Assembly (NCBI GenBank): GCA_041654915.1
Contig: JBAZCO010000019.1
Coordinates: forward strand, 1 to 22,050
Length of the DNA: 22,050 nucleotides
From: JBAZCO01 sp041654915
GTDB lineage: Bacteria; Bacillota; Clostridia; Christensenellales; DTU072
Direction of reading: 5' to 3'
Of this stretch, positions 1 through 8,942 are shown in pieces. The first letter of the stretch is position 1, and each line of letters opens with the position of its first letter. Both the position numbers and the translations under genes were made by a program. The notes under the pieces were generated by a model. The model was not told the origin of the DNA, searched no databases, and was given only the letters and a program-made list of their open reading frames with translations.

Positions 1-339
1 CCTGATTGCTTTATGGACGGCACAGCCGACTGTATGTCCTTAGACGAGGCAACCAAAACAGCGGATATAATCATACTGCTAAGAGTGCAGTTTGAGCGGC
101 ACGAATCGTCAATGGGGATGACCGTAAACGAATATCACGAACAGTACGGTATGACTGTTGAACGCACAAATCGGATGAAATCGGGGGCGATTATCTTGCA
201 CCCTGCGCCCATTAATAGAGGTGTGGAGATTGCCAACGAAGTGGTGGAGTGCAAGCAAAGCCGCATAAACAACCAAATGCAAAACGGAGTTTACACAAGA
301 ATGGCGGTAATCTCCATGGTGTTGGAGGATAAGCTGTGA
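1..339 (+). CDS. pyrB: Aspartate carbamoyltransferase catalytic chain, 3' end only
   Basis: Catalyses carbamoyl phosphate + aspartate to carbamoyl aspartate, the first committed step of UMP synthesis, in the cytoplasm. Only the last ~112 residues are in the window; the frame is open from base 1, so the 5' end lies upstream. The visible part is the C-terminal aspartate-binding domain: HPAPINRGVEI matches the family's HP-x-P-x-NRGVE signature, and GVYTRMAVISMVL is the usual C-terminal helix. Its TGA stop (337-339) overlaps the GTG start of pyrC, and a GGAGG at 325-329 inside pyrB serves pyrC, so the two are translationally coupled. The operon promoter and any leader attenuator are outside the window. 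Confidence 0.95.
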   Translation, partial: PDCFMDGTADCMSLDEATKTADIIILLRVQFERHESSMGMTVNEYHEQYGMTVERTNRMKSGAIILHPAPINRGVEIANEVVECKQSRINNQMQNGVYTRMAVISMVLEDKL

Positions 340-1547
340 TTATTAAAAACGGATTGATACAAAAAAATTTTGCCCTTATTAAAAAAGATATCCAAATAGA
401 AAACGGAAAAATTGTAACGGTAGCAGATAATATTGACATTGACGGCGAAAGGGTATTGGATGCAAGCGGTCTTTTGATTGTGCCTGCGGCGGTGGATGTG
501 CATATACACTTGCGAGAGCCTGGTTTTACCGACAAAGAAACGATAGCAACAGGTACAAGGAGCGCTGCAAAAGGCGGTGTGGGTACGGTTATGGCAATGC
601 CCAACTTGCGCCCTGTTCCCGATTGCCACGAGGTTTTGAACGGTTTGGAAACGATTATTAAAAAGACCGCACGGGTCAATGTTTACCCTTATGCCTCTTT
701 AACCAAAGGGCAACTTGGGCTAAAGCCCACAGATATCAAGGAGCTTTGGGGGAGGGTTAAGGCTTTTAGTGACGACGGTAAGGGCGTGAACAATAGGGAA
801 GTGCTTTTAACTGCTATGCGTCTTGCTGCCGAATGCGGGGCAATTATTGCATCTCACGCTGAGGCGGACGGTTATGGCGACAGTCCCGAGGCGGAATATA
901 TTGCTGTTGAAAGGGAACTCGAACTTGTGAGAGAAACAGGCTGCAAATATCACTTTTGCCATATGTCTACGGCAAAGAGTTTTGCCTTGATAAAGAAAGC
1001 TAAAGACGACGGTTTGGATGTAACTTGCGAAGTCACACCCCACCATCTCTTTTTGACAGATGAGGATGTTGAGGATAGACCTAACTATAAAATGAATCCT
1101 CCTTTGCGAAGTCGTGAGGACAAAGAGGCTACCCTTGTTGCACTGCTAACAGGTGTTGCCGATATGATAGCAACCGACCACGCCCCGCACACCGAGGCGG
1201 AAAAATCTTTACCCTTTAGTGATGCGCCCTACGGTATTATCGGGCTAGAAACGCTGTTTCCCCTTGTTTATACCAAACTTGTTAAGGCGGGAATTGCCAG
1301 CGTTAATGATATGATAAGGTGGGTAACGGTAAACCCTGCTAACCGTTTCAGACTCCCATACTCACGAATCAGGGAAGGTTGCCGTGCAGATATTGCGGGG
1401 CTTGATATATTAACACCTCACATTTACCAACAGAGCGAAATTTTGTCTAAGGGCAAAAATTCGCCATTCATTGGTGAAAGCTTATACGGATTTAACAAGC
1501 TTACCATACTAAACGGAAAGTTGATTTATTCAGGAGAGAATAGATGA
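336..1547 (+). CDS. pyrC: Dihydroorotase, class I
   Basis: Zinc amidohydrolase that cyclises carbamoyl aspartate to dihydroorotate. The 403-residue length is normal for the Bacillus-type class I enzyme. Visible metal and active-site motifs in order: DVHIHLREPG (first zinc His pair), FSDDGKGVNN (bridging Asp region), SHAE (zinc His), HFCHMST (zinc His) and ATDHAPHT (catalytic Asp and following His); all are intact. The start is GTG at 336, overlapping the pyrB stop and placed seven bases after GGAGG. The TGA stop overlaps the ATG of carA in an ATGA junction. No sign of degeneration. Confidence 0.96.
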   Translation: MIIKNGLIQKNFALIKKDIQIENGKIVTVADNIDIDGERVLDASGLLIVPAAVDVHIHLREPGFTDKETIATGTRSAAKGGVGTVMAMPNLRPVPDCHEVLNGLETIIKKTARVNVYPYASLTKGQLGLKPTDIKELWGRVKAFSDDGKGVNNREVLLTAMRLAAECGAIIASHAEADGYGDSPEAEYIAVERELELVRETGCKYHFCHMSTAKSFALIKKAKDDGLDVTCEVTPHHLFLTDEDVEDRPNYKMNPPLRSREDKEATLVALLTGVADMIATDHAPHTEAEKSLPFSDAPYGIIGLETLFPLVYTKLVKAGIASVNDMIRWVTVNPANRFRLPYSRIREGCRADIAGLDILTPHIYQQSEILSKGKNSPFIGESLYGFNKLTILNGKLIYSGENR

Positions 1548-2644
1548 AAGACAAAATGTTAGTTCTCGAAAACGGCAGAGTGTTCTACGGGCAAGGCTTT
1601 GGAGGTCAAGCAACTAGAATTGCCGAAATCGTTTTCAACACATCTATGGTGGGATATCAAGAAATATTCTCCGACCCGTCCTATTGCGGGCAGATGGTGG
1701 TTATGAGCTATCCGTTAATAGGCAATTACGGCTTGACTGATGAGGATTATGAATCTAAAAATATCTATATGTCCGGCTTTATTGTGAGAGAATATAATGA
1801 TATACCTTCTAATTTCCGATTTACCAAAACCTTGGGGGAAGTTATGACGGAGAACAGAGTGGCGGGGATAAGCGGCGTGGACACTAGGGAAATTGTGAGA
1901 ATTATCCGCAATTTTGGCACAATGAAAGCGATGATTACCGATAGTTCTCGCTCTGTTAAGGACTGTCTTGTCGCTCTTAGAGAAACATCCCTGTCTAAAA
2001 CCCAAGTGGATACGGTATCATCTCGCAAAATATGGTACTCACGCACAAGAAATCCCCATTACACCGTTGTTGCGGTAGACTGCGGTATGAAACTTAACAT
2101 TTTGCGTAAGCTCAACCAATTTGGCTGCAATGTAGTGGTTGTGCCTTATAACACTTCAAAAACAGAGATTGAAAAATTTAAGCCTGACGGCTTGTTTTTA
2201 TCCAACGGACCAGGCAACCCCGAAGATTTACCCGAAGTTATCAATTTGGTAAAAGAAATGAAAGGAACTCTGCCCATTGCAGGGGTCGGCTTGGGACACC
2301 AAATAATTGCGCTTGCTTGCGGCGCAAAGACGAAAAAAATGTCTGTTGGGCATAGGGGCGCAAACCACCCTGTGAAAAATTTGCAGACGGGCAAAATAGA
2401 AATCACCAATCAAAACCACTCATATACAATAGATACAGATAGCCTTAAAGGGACGGGACTTGCGCTTACACACACTAACCTTATTGACGGTGCAGTGGAG
2501 GGGCTAGCGGACGAAAGCAATATGGTGCTTAGCTTGCAGTATCAGCCCGACAGCGTAGCGGAGGATGAAAATATTTTTTCGCTTTTCACCGCCCATATGA
2601 CAAAGGCAGGAGGAACAAGGGATGCCCAAAAGAACAGATATTAA
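1544..2644 (+). CDS. carA: Carbamoyl-phosphate synthase small subunit with ablated glutaminase triad
   Basis: Normally this subunit hydrolyses glutamine and channels ammonia to CarB. The 366 residues comprise the N-terminal CarA fold (NGRVFYGQGFG, MVGYQEIFSDPSY, ISGVDTREIVR) and a class I amidotransferase domain from about residue 170 (VVAVDCGMKLNILR, LFLSNGPGNPEDL, GHRGANHPV, NQNHSY). The catalytic residues are gone. The nucleophile motif G-I/V-C-L-G-H-Q reads GVGLGHQ (Gly249, codon 2288-2290), and the H-P-E motif reads QPD (Gln334 at 2543-2545, Asp336 at 2549-2551). The PGP that usually follows is also missing. The gene is otherwise full length and in frame, with AGGAG upstream, ATGA coupling to pyrC and a 23-bp overlap with carB. 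By homology it is certainly CarA; by residues it should not hydrolyse glutamine. It may keep a structural or allosteric role, as in ammonia-dependent CPS I of vertebrates. Confidence 0.93.
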   Translation: MKDKMLVLENGRVFYGQGFGGQATRIAEIVFNTSMVGYQEIFSDPSYCGQMVVMSYPLIGNYGLTDEDYESKNIYMSGFIVREYNDIPSNFRFTKTLGEVMTENRVAGISGVDTREIVRIIRNFGTMKAMITDSSRSVKDCLVALRETSLSKTQVDTVSSRKIWYSRTRNPHYTVVAVDCGMKLNILRKLNQFGCNVVVVPYNTSKTEIEKFKPDGLFLSNGPGNPEDLPEVINLVKEMKGTLPIAGVGLGHQIIALACGAKTKKMSVGHRGANHPVKNLQTGKIEITNQNHSYTIDTDSLKGTGLALTHTNLIDGAVEGLADESNMVLSLQYQPDSVAEDENIFSLFTAHMTKAGGTRDAQKNRY

Positions 2645-5600
2645 TAAAATTTTGGTGATTGGTTCTGGACCTATCGTCATAGGGCAGGGAGCGGAGTTTG
2701 ACTATGCCGGCACGCAAGCTTGCCTTGCCCTAAAAGAAGAAGGATATAAAGTGGTTTTGGTCAATAGTAATCCCGCAACGATTATGACGGATACCCATAT
2801 TGCCGATAAGGTGTATATGGAGCCGCTTGACCTTGAGCATATAGCACGCATAATTCGCTATGAGCGCCCCGACGGCATCATATGCGGTTTGGGCGGGCAA
2901 ACGGGTTTAAACCTTGGTATGCAACTGCACACAAAGGGCATTTTAGAGGAGTGTCAAGTCGAGATGCTTGGCGCAAAATATCAGTCTATCAGTCTTGCCG
3001 AGGACAGAAAACTATTTAAAGAATTATGCGAAAGAATAGGCGAACCTGTGATTGAATCGAACATCGCAACATCACTGGAAGAGGCTGTTGATGCGGCTAA
3101 TTGTATAGGTTATCCCGTTATTTTACGCCCCGCATTCACTTTGGGCGGCACAGGCGGAGGCTTTGCCGACAACGAGGATGAACTGCTAGTTGTTGCCAAA
3201 AATGCTATCAAACTTTCGCCTGTTGGGCAAGTTTTGGTGGAAAAGTCGATAAAGGGCTTTAAAGAAATTGAGTTTGAAGTTATGCGTGATGCCGCCGATA
3301 CTGCCATATCCATATGCGCTATGGAAAATGTAGACCCCGTGGGAATACATACGGGCGACTCAATCGTCGTATGTCCCTCTCAAACGCTAACCAATAAGGA
3401 ATATCAAATGCTAAGGGGAAGTGCGCTAAAAATTATTCGCTCTCTTGGCATAGAGGGCGGCTGTAATGTACAGTTTGCATTAGACCCCTTTTCCTTTCAA
3501 TATTATATTATTGAAGTCAACCCTAGAGTTAGCCGTTCAAGCGCTCTAGCTAGCAAGGCAAGCGGATATCCCATAGCAAGAATTACCGCCAAAGTTGCCT
3601 GCGGATATAGGTTGGATGAGATATCATTGGGCAGCACAATAGCGGCATTTGAACCGTCGCTAGATTATGTGGTAACAAAGATACCCCGTTTCCCGTTTGA
3701 CAAGTTTGCTAAAGCCAACCGTACACTCACAATGCAAATGAAAGCAACCGGCGAAGTGATGAGCATTGGGAGAACCATAGAGGAATCATTCCTAAAAGCG
3801 GTGCGTTCCTTGGAAGTAGACCTCTATCATTTTGAATTAAAAAAATTAGCATCCCTATCCAATCACGATTTGGTAGAATTTATTATATCCAATACAGATG
3901 AGAGAATTTACGCTCTTGCCGAGGCTATCAGAAGGGATATTCCCCTAGATTATCTTTACACTCTTACCAAAATAGACAAGTTCTTTTTGGAAAAAATCGG
4001 CAATATCATAGAATTTGAAGATGTGATAAAAAACAATCCTAACAATATAGATGTACTAAAAGCGGCAAAACGCAAGGGTTTTTCCGACCACTACATTGGC
4101 GAGTGTTGGAAAACAAGCTTTATGGAGATATATAAGCTACGCAAAAAACACGCTATCTACCCCGTGTATAAAATGATAGACTCTTGCGCAAGCGAGTTTG
4201 CATCCTATATCCCCTATTTTTACTCTTCATATGAGAGCGAAAACGAGTCAATGGTTAGCGACAAGAAAAAAGTAATCGTGCTTGGCAGCGGTCCAATAAG
4301 AATTGGGCAGGGAGTTGAATTTGATTATAGTACCGTTCACGCAGTTTGGGCGATTCAAGAGGCGGGCTACGAGGCAATTATTATTAACAACAACCCCGAA
4401 ACCGTATCCACCGACCATACTTTAAGCGATAAACTCTACTTTGAGCCACTCACCTTTGAGGATGTAATAAATATAATCGACTACGAAAAGCCAATAGGCG
4501 TAATAGTCGCTTTGGGCGGACAGACAGCAATCAACCTTGCAGATGACCTAGACCGTGCGGGAGTAAAAATTCTTGGCAGCGACAACAAAAGCATCAGCCT
4601 TGCCGAGGATAGGGATTTGTTTGCAGAGGCACTTATTAAGCTAAATATCCCTATGCCCGCAGGAAAGGCTGTTCTCAACCTAGCCGACGGCGTGAAAGCC
4701 GCCGCCGAAATAGGTTATCCTGTCTTGGTGCGCCCATCGTTTGTGCTTGGCGGCAGAATGATGCACATTGTATATGAGGAAAAAGCTCTTGGCAGTTATC
4801 TTACCGAGGCATTTTCTCTTAACTCAAAGCATCCTGTTTTGATAGATAAGTATGTTGCGGGTAAGGAGTGCGAAGTGGACGCCGTCTGCGACGGAAAGGA
4901 AGTATTTATACCCGGCATAATGGAACATATTGAACGGGCAGGCGTGCATAGTGGCGACTCTATGAGCGTGTATCCCCCCTATTCATTATCCGCCGCCGTA
5001 AAGCAAACGGTTATTGACTACACCAAGCGAATAGGTATTGCCCTTGGAATAATCGGTCCATTCAATATTCAATTTGTAGTGGATAATTCGGACAAGGTTT
5101 ATATTATAGAAGTCAATCCAAGGAGCAGCCGCACCGTGCCTTTTTTAGCTAAGACCACAGGCACACCCATAGCCGATATCGCAACCAAAGTTATGCTAGG
5201 CTCTACCTTAAAAGAGTTGGGTTATACAGGGGTATTCCCAGAAAAAGAGAGGTGGTTTGTAAAGTCGCCCGCTTTTTCCTACTCCAAAATAACAGGGCTG
5301 GACGCCGTGCTTTCACCCGAAATGAAATCAACAGGCGAGGCAATTGGCTATGACGACACACTAAATCGTGCAATATATAAATCAATAAAAGCATCTGGGC
5401 TTAGAGTGAGTAACTACGGCACAATTTTTGCCACTATCAGTGATGACGAAAAAACCCAAGCGTTGCCTCTAATTCGGAGATTTTACAACCTTGGCTTTAA
5501 CATAGCCGCCACCGAAGGCACAGCAAATTTTCTCAAACAACACGGCATCCGCACACGGGTTAATAGAAAACTTTCGCAAGGCAGCGAGGAAATCCTCACC

Positions 5601-5825
5601 CTGCTCCGCCGTGGGTATGTGACTTATGTTGTAAATACAATAAGCGAGGGCGGACTGCTCCAACAAAAAGACGGAGTAGTGATAAGACGCACTGCAGTGG
5701 AGAATAATGTTCCCGTTTTCACCTCTTTGGATACCGTAAATGCGCTTTTGGATGTATTAGAGGAAATAACAATGGGTATCTCCACCATAGACGGTGATTC
5801 GCATTTTAAACGGAAAAAAATATGA
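2622..5825 (+). CDS. carB: Carbamoyl-phosphate synthase large subunit
   Basis: Makes carbamoyl phosphate from bicarbonate, ammonia and two ATP. The 1067 residues are close to the usual ~1070. Two ATP-grasp synthetase halves are visible: residues ~7-400 (GSGPIVIGQGAEFDYAG, FTLGGTGGG, EVNPRVSRSSALASKASG) and ~547-935 (GSGPIRIGQGVEFDYS, VLGGRMM, EVNPRSSRTVPFLAKTTG). Between them is the oligomerisation region, and after them a C-terminal MGS-like allosteric domain (ATEGTANFLKQHG). All motifs I can check are intact, in contrast to the partner CarA. The ATG at 2622 follows AGGAGG at 2608-2613 and lies inside the carA end. The TGA stop overlaps the pyrK ATG. Confidence 0.97.
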   Translation: MPKRTDINKILVIGSGPIVIGQGAEFDYAGTQACLALKEEGYKVVLVNSNPATIMTDTHIADKVYMEPLDLEHIARIIRYERPDGIICGLGGQTGLNLGMQLHTKGILEECQVEMLGAKYQSISLAEDRKLFKELCERIGEPVIESNIATSLEEAVDAANCIGYPVILRPAFTLGGTGGGFADNEDELLVVAKNAIKLSPVGQVLVEKSIKGFKEIEFEVMRDAADTAISICAMENVDPVGIHTGDSIVVCPSQTLTNKEYQMLRGSALKIIRSLGIEGGCNVQFALDPFSFQYYIIEVNPRVSRSSALASKASGYPIARITAKVACGYRLDEISLGSTIAAFEPSLDYVVTKIPRFPFDKFAKANRTLTMQMKATGEVMSIGRTIEESFLKAVRSLEVDLYHFELKKLASLSNHDLVEFIISNTDERIYALAEAIRRDIPLDYLYTLTKIDKFFLEKIGNIIEFEDVIKNNPNNIDVLKAAKRKGFSDHYIGECWKTSFMEIYKLRKKHAIYPVYKMIDSCASEFASYIPYFYSSYESENESMVSDKKKVIVLGSGPIRIGQGVEFDYSTVHAVWAIQEAGYEAIIINNNPETVSTDHTLSDKLYFEPLTFEDVINIIDYEKPIGVIVALGGQTAINLADDLDRAGVKILGSDNKSISLAEDRDLFAEALIKLNIPMPAGKAVLNLADGVKAAAEIGYPVLVRPSFVLGGRMMHIVYEEKALGSYLTEAFSLNSKHPVLIDKYVAGKECEVDAVCDGKEVFIPGIMEHIERAGVHSGDSMSVYPPYSLSAAVKQTVIDYTKRIGIALGIIGPFNIQFVVDNSDKVYIIEVNPRSSRTVPFLAKTTGTPIADIATKVMLGSTLKELGYTGVFPEKERWFVKSPAFSYSKITGLDAVLSPEMKSTGEAIGYDDTLNRAIYKSIKASGLRVSNYGTIFATISDDEKTQALPLIRRFYNLGFNIAATEGTANFLKQHGIRTRVNRKLSQGSEEILTLLRRGYVTYVVNTISEGGLLQQKDGVVIRRTAVENNVPVFTSLDTVNALLDVLEEITMGISTIDGDSHFKRKKI

Positions 5826-6553
5826 AAGAAGTTAGTTTGACAATTACCAAAAATGTTCCCCTCAACTTGGATACCTACAAAATGGTGTTAAGGGGCGACA
5901 CAGCGGGGCTAAAGGCGGGACAGTTTCTTGAGCTAACTGTTCCGGGGTTTTTTCTAAGGCGTCCGTTTGGTATTGCAGACAGCACGGATAATTCTTTAAC
6001 CATTCTATATAAAAATGTTGGGCAGGGAACAGCGGCAATGACAACCTTAAAAGAGGGTCAAGTACTTTCTGCCCTCATTGGACTTGGCAACGGTTTCAAC
6101 CTAAAAAAGAGTAAAAAACCGCTCGTGATAGGCGGCGGCATAGGTATAGCTCCTCTCTACAAATTGTGCAAAGAATTTAATGCAATGGGAATCAAACCCC
6201 AAATTGTGCTTGGCTTTAGGGGCAGTGATGACGCTTTTTATATAGATGAGTTTGCTAAACTTGGCAATGTAACGGTATCTACTGATGACGGCTGCATTGG
6301 GTTTTTCGGCAATGCCGTAGAGTGTGTGGATTTTCATTTGCCCGATTACGATTATTATTTTGCTTGCGGTCCGTTGGTTATGCTCAAAAATCTTGCCGCA
6401 AGGGATACGCAGGGCGAAATCTCTTTAGAGGCCCGTATGGGTTGCGGCTTTGGCGCATGTATGGGTTGCTCTATTCAAACAACCAAGGGCGCAAGACGGG
6501 TTTGCAAAGAAGGTCCGATTTTTTCAGCAGGCGAGGTGATTTTTAATGATTGA
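5822..6553 (+). CDS. pyrK: Dihydroorotate dehydrogenase B, electron-transfer subunit
   Basis: FAD and [2Fe-2S] subunit that passes electrons from dihydroorotate, via the PyrD FMN, to NAD+. The 243 residues show the ferredoxin-reductase fold: RRPFGIAD (FAD binding), GGGIGIAPLY (nucleotide binding), FACGPLVML, and a C-terminal cluster with cysteine spacing C-x4-C-x2-C followed by a fourth Cys (CGFGACMGC ... RRVCKEGP). The start codon overlaps the carB stop (ATGA). The upstream sequence is A-rich without a clear Shine-Dalgarno, so translation probably depends on coupling to carB. It overlaps pyrD by 8 bp, as expected for a two-subunit enzyme. Confidence 0.95.
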   Translation: MKEVSLTITKNVPLNLDTYKMVLRGDTAGLKAGQFLELTVPGFFLRRPFGIADSTDNSLTILYKNVGQGTAAMTTLKEGQVLSALIGLGNGFNLKKSKKPLVIGGGIGIAPLYKLCKEFNAMGIKPQIVLGFRGSDDAFYIDEFAKLGNVTVSTDDGCIGFFGNAVECVDFHLPDYDYYFACGPLVMLKNLAARDTQGEISLEARMGCGFGACMGCSIQTTKGARRVCKEGPIFSAGEVIFND

Positions 6554-7463
6554 TACCAAAGTTGTTTTGTTCGGACACACCCTTGACAACCCCATTATCC
6601 CTGCAAGCGGAACATTTGGGTTTGGATATGAGTTTAGCGAGTATTATGATATCAATATACTAGGTTCAATAGCGCTAAAAGCCACTACTCTTGAACCTCG
6701 TTTTGGCAACCCTCTCCCCCGTATTGCAGAGTGTCCCGCAGGGATGATTAATGCAATCGGTTTGCAAAACCCGGGGGTTGATGCTGTTATTAACAAAGAA
6801 CTTCCGAGGCTCTCCCGCTCTTACAGCAAAGCGGTTATTGCAAATATAGGCGGCTCAACCACAGAGGATTATATAAAAACCGCAGAAAAATTTAACTCTG
6901 CCGACAGTGTGTTTGCCGTTGAACTCAATATAAGCTGCCCCAATGTCAAAGAAGGCGGTATGGCGTTTGGTACAAATGAAAAAACTGCCTATAATTTAAT
7001 AAAAGCGGTAAAATCGGTTTCCAAAAAACCAATATTAGTAAAGCTAAGCCCCAATGTCACCGATATAGTCAGTATGGCATTAGCCGCTCAAGATGCGGGA
7101 GCGGACGGCATAAGCTTGATAAATACGCTAGTGGGTATGCGCATAGATTTAAAAACTGCAAAGCCCATTATCAGCGTGAAAACAGGCGGATATAGTGGAC
7201 CTGGAGTGTTCCCCGTTGCGCTAAGAATGGTCTATCAAGTTGCCAAGGCAGTCACTCTCCCAATAATCGGTATGGGCGGAGTTATGTCTGCACAAGATGT
7301 AATAGAAATGATGTATGCTGGCGCATCCGCCGTAATGGTGGGTACGGCAAACTTAATAGACCCCTTTGCCAGCAAGCGCATAATCGAAAAGTTGCCCGCC
7401 GCTATGCAAGAACTAAAAATAAATAAACTATCTAATATTATCGGGAGGTCTTTAAATGAGTAA
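6546..7463 (+). CDS. pyrD: Dihydroorotate dehydrogenase B, catalytic subunit
   Basis: FMN enzyme oxidising dihydroorotate to orotate; class 1B, because it is paired with pyrK. The 305-residue TIM barrel shows ASGTFGFGYEF near the N-terminus, NPLPRIAECPAGMINAIGLQ (substrate-binding loop), NISCPNVKEGG with the class 1 catalytic Cys, and the phosphate/FMN-binding C-terminal part GMGGVMSAQDVIEMMYAGAS ... VMVGTANL. The ATG lies inside the end of pyrK, after GAGGTG. The end overlaps pyrF by 8 bp. Confidence 0.96.
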   Translation: MIDTKVVLFGHTLDNPIIPASGTFGFGYEFSEYYDINILGSIALKATTLEPRFGNPLPRIAECPAGMINAIGLQNPGVDAVINKELPRLSRSYSKAVIANIGGSTTEDYIKTAEKFNSADSVFAVELNISCPNVKEGGMAFGTNEKTAYNLIKAVKSVSKKPILVKLSPNVTDIVSMALAAQDAGADGISLINTLVGMRIDLKTAKPIISVKTGGYSGPGVFPVALRMVYQVAKAVTLPIIGMGGVMSAQDVIEMMYAGASAVMVGTANLIDPFASKRIIEKLPAAMQELKINKLSNIIGRSLNE

Positions 7464-8166
7464 AGATGTTATTGTCGCTTGCGATTTTTCGTCAGCGGAT
7501 GAGTTATATGCTTTTCTTGCAAAATTCAAAAAGAAAATGCCCTTTTTAAAAGTGGGTATGGAACTTTTTTACAAGGAAGGTCCTGCTCTGGTGCGGGAGC
7601 TAAAGGCACGGGGCGCAAAGATATTTTTAGACCTCAAACTGCACGATATACCCAATACCGTATATAAAGCTATGAGAAATATTGCCTCCCTTGGCGCAGA
7701 TATCACCAACCTGCACGCAGCAGGCGGCATAGAGATGATGCGTGCGGCACTAAAAGGACTAGAGGAGGGAAGCACGGGTGTCCGCCCCATACTCATAGCC
7801 GTCACCCAACTCACCTCAATTAATGCGGATATATTAAAAAATGAACTGCTTATAAACACGCCCTTGCCCCAAACAGTAGAGCAGTATGCAATCAATGCCA
7901 AAACTGCGGGTCTGGACGGTGTGGTATGCTCCCCGCTAGAAGCGCCATTAATTAAGGAGCTTGGGCTAATTAGCGTTACCCCGGGGATACGGCTTACAGG
8001 TGACGACACGGGCGACCAAAAACGCATCGCCACTCCCGCCTATGCAAGGGAGCTTGGCAGCACATATATCGTGGTTGGGCGCTCAATTACCGCCGCTAAG
8101 GAACCCGAAGTCGCATATGATAAATGTATGAGAGATTTTTGTGGACTAGGAGGAACTTTAAATTGA
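7456..8166 (+). CDS. pyrF: Orotidine 5'-phosphate decarboxylase
   Basis: Decarboxylates OMP to UMP, the last step of the pathway. The 236 residues match the short bacterial type 1 enzyme. Visible motifs: VACDFSS near the N-terminus, KVGMELFYKEG, the catalytic DLKLHDIPNTV (D-x-K-x-x-D), VTPGIR, and the C-terminal phosphate-binding IVVGRSIT. A GGAGG at 7443-7447 precedes the ATG. The TGA stop at 8164-8166 overlaps the TTG start of pyrE. Confidence 0.96.
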   Translation: MSKDVIVACDFSSADELYAFLAKFKKKMPFLKVGMELFYKEGPALVRELKARGAKIFLDLKLHDIPNTVYKAMRNIASLGADITNLHAAGGIEMMRAALKGLEEGSTGVRPILIAVTQLTSINADILKNELLINTPLPQTVEQYAINAKTAGLDGVVCSPLEAPLIKELGLISVTPGIRLTGDDTGDQKRIATPAYARELGSTYIVVGRSITAAKEPEVAYDKCMRDFCGLGGTLN

Positions 8167-8822
8167 CCACTGCTTTTAACAAAGAAACCATAGCAAAAGA
8201 TATAGCAAAAAGCTTGTTGGATATTAAAGCAGTATTTTTGCGCCCTTCGCAGCCGTTCACTTGGGCAAGCGGAATAAAGTCGCCCATATACTGCGACAAC
8301 CGTTTAACGCTGGCATACCCTGCGATACGCAAGCAGGTAGAAACAGCGCTTGCCGCCACTATAAGGAAATACTATCCTAGCTGTCAAGTTGTTATGGGAA
8401 CAGCGACCGCTGGCATTCCCCATGCGGCAATAGTGAGCGAGATACTTAGCCTTCCAATGGGCTATGTGCGAGGCGGAGCAAAAGAACACGGCAGGAACAA
8501 CCGCATAGAGGGCGCAGACCCAAGCGGCAAAAAAGTTGTCGTTGTAGAGGATTTAATATCCACCGCTGGCTCATCTATTGAAGTGGTGCAAACCTTGCGT
8601 GAGGCGGGTGCAGAAGTGCTAGGCATAGTTTCTATTTTCACCTACAACCTGCAAAAAGGCATAGACCGCTTAAGAGAGGCAGAGGTTAATAATATTTCCC
8701 TATCCGATATTGCAACTCTTTCTGCCGTTGCGTTGGATAGCGGCACAATCACCCAAAAAGAGCAAGATATGATTGCCGCTTTTACCAAAGACCCCTCAAA
8801 CGATAGCTGGATTAGCCTATAA
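8163..8822 (+). CDS. pyrE: Orotate phosphoribosyltransferase
   Basis: Converts orotate + PRPP to OMP. The 219-residue protein has the flexible-loop motif KEHGRNN and the PRPP-binding motif VVVVEDLISTAGSS, both intact, plus the N-terminal FTWASGIKSPIYCDNR typical of PyrE. I place the start at TTG 8163 rather than the in-frame ATG at 8124. AGGAGG at 8148-8153 sits nine bases before this TTG, TTGA overlaps the pyrF stop, and the extra 13 residues from the ATG do not look like PyrE. This is the last gene of the pyr operon. Confidence 0.95.
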   Translation: MTTAFNKETIAKDIAKSLLDIKAVFLRPSQPFTWASGIKSPIYCDNRLTLAYPAIRKQVETALAATIRKYYPSCQVVMGTATAGIPHAAIVSEILSLPMGYVRGGAKEHGRNNRIEGADPSGKKVVVVEDLISTAGSSIEVVQTLREAGAEVLGIVSIFTYNLQKGIDRLREAEVNNISLSDIATLSAVALDSGTITQKEQDMIAAFTKDPSNDSWISL

Positions 8823-8861
8823 TTTGCATTTTTTATGGGTTTTTTCTACTTATTGCAAATT
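8821..8861. repeat. Inverted repeat after pyrE
   Basis: AATTTGCA (8821-8828) and TGCAAATT (8854-8861) are perfect 8-bp arms around a T-rich 25-nt loop, starting within the pyrE stop codon. It could be a weak end-of-operon hairpin or an operator for the next gene. It lacks the compact GC stem of a normal intrinsic terminator, so I do not call it one. Confidence 0.4.
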
Positions 8862-8898
8862 GCTTAACAAAAAGCGTGCAATTAGTATGAAAATTTAA

Positions 8899-8904
8899 TA
8901 TAAT
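8899..8904 (+). promoter_or_regulatory. Possible -10 box for the esterase gene
   Basis: A perfect TATAAT lies 39 bases before the chosen TTG start at 8943. The region 16-18 bases upstream has only a poor -35 match. If used, transcription would start near 8911, which would exclude the alternative TTG start at 8910. Confidence 0.3.
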
Positions 8905-8942
8905 TATTTTTGAACTTTACTAAAAAGATAGAGGTAGCAAAA

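Noticed and set aside
2279..2551. CarA active-site changes as sequencing error
   Set aside because: Three separate catalytic codons plus the neighbouring PGP motif differ while the frame and remaining motifs are intact; random errors would not concentrate on the triad.
8124..8162. pyrE starting at the ATG at 8124
   Set aside because: It has no ribosome site there and the extra 13 residues are unlike PyrE; AGGAGG and TTGA coupling favour TTG at 8163.
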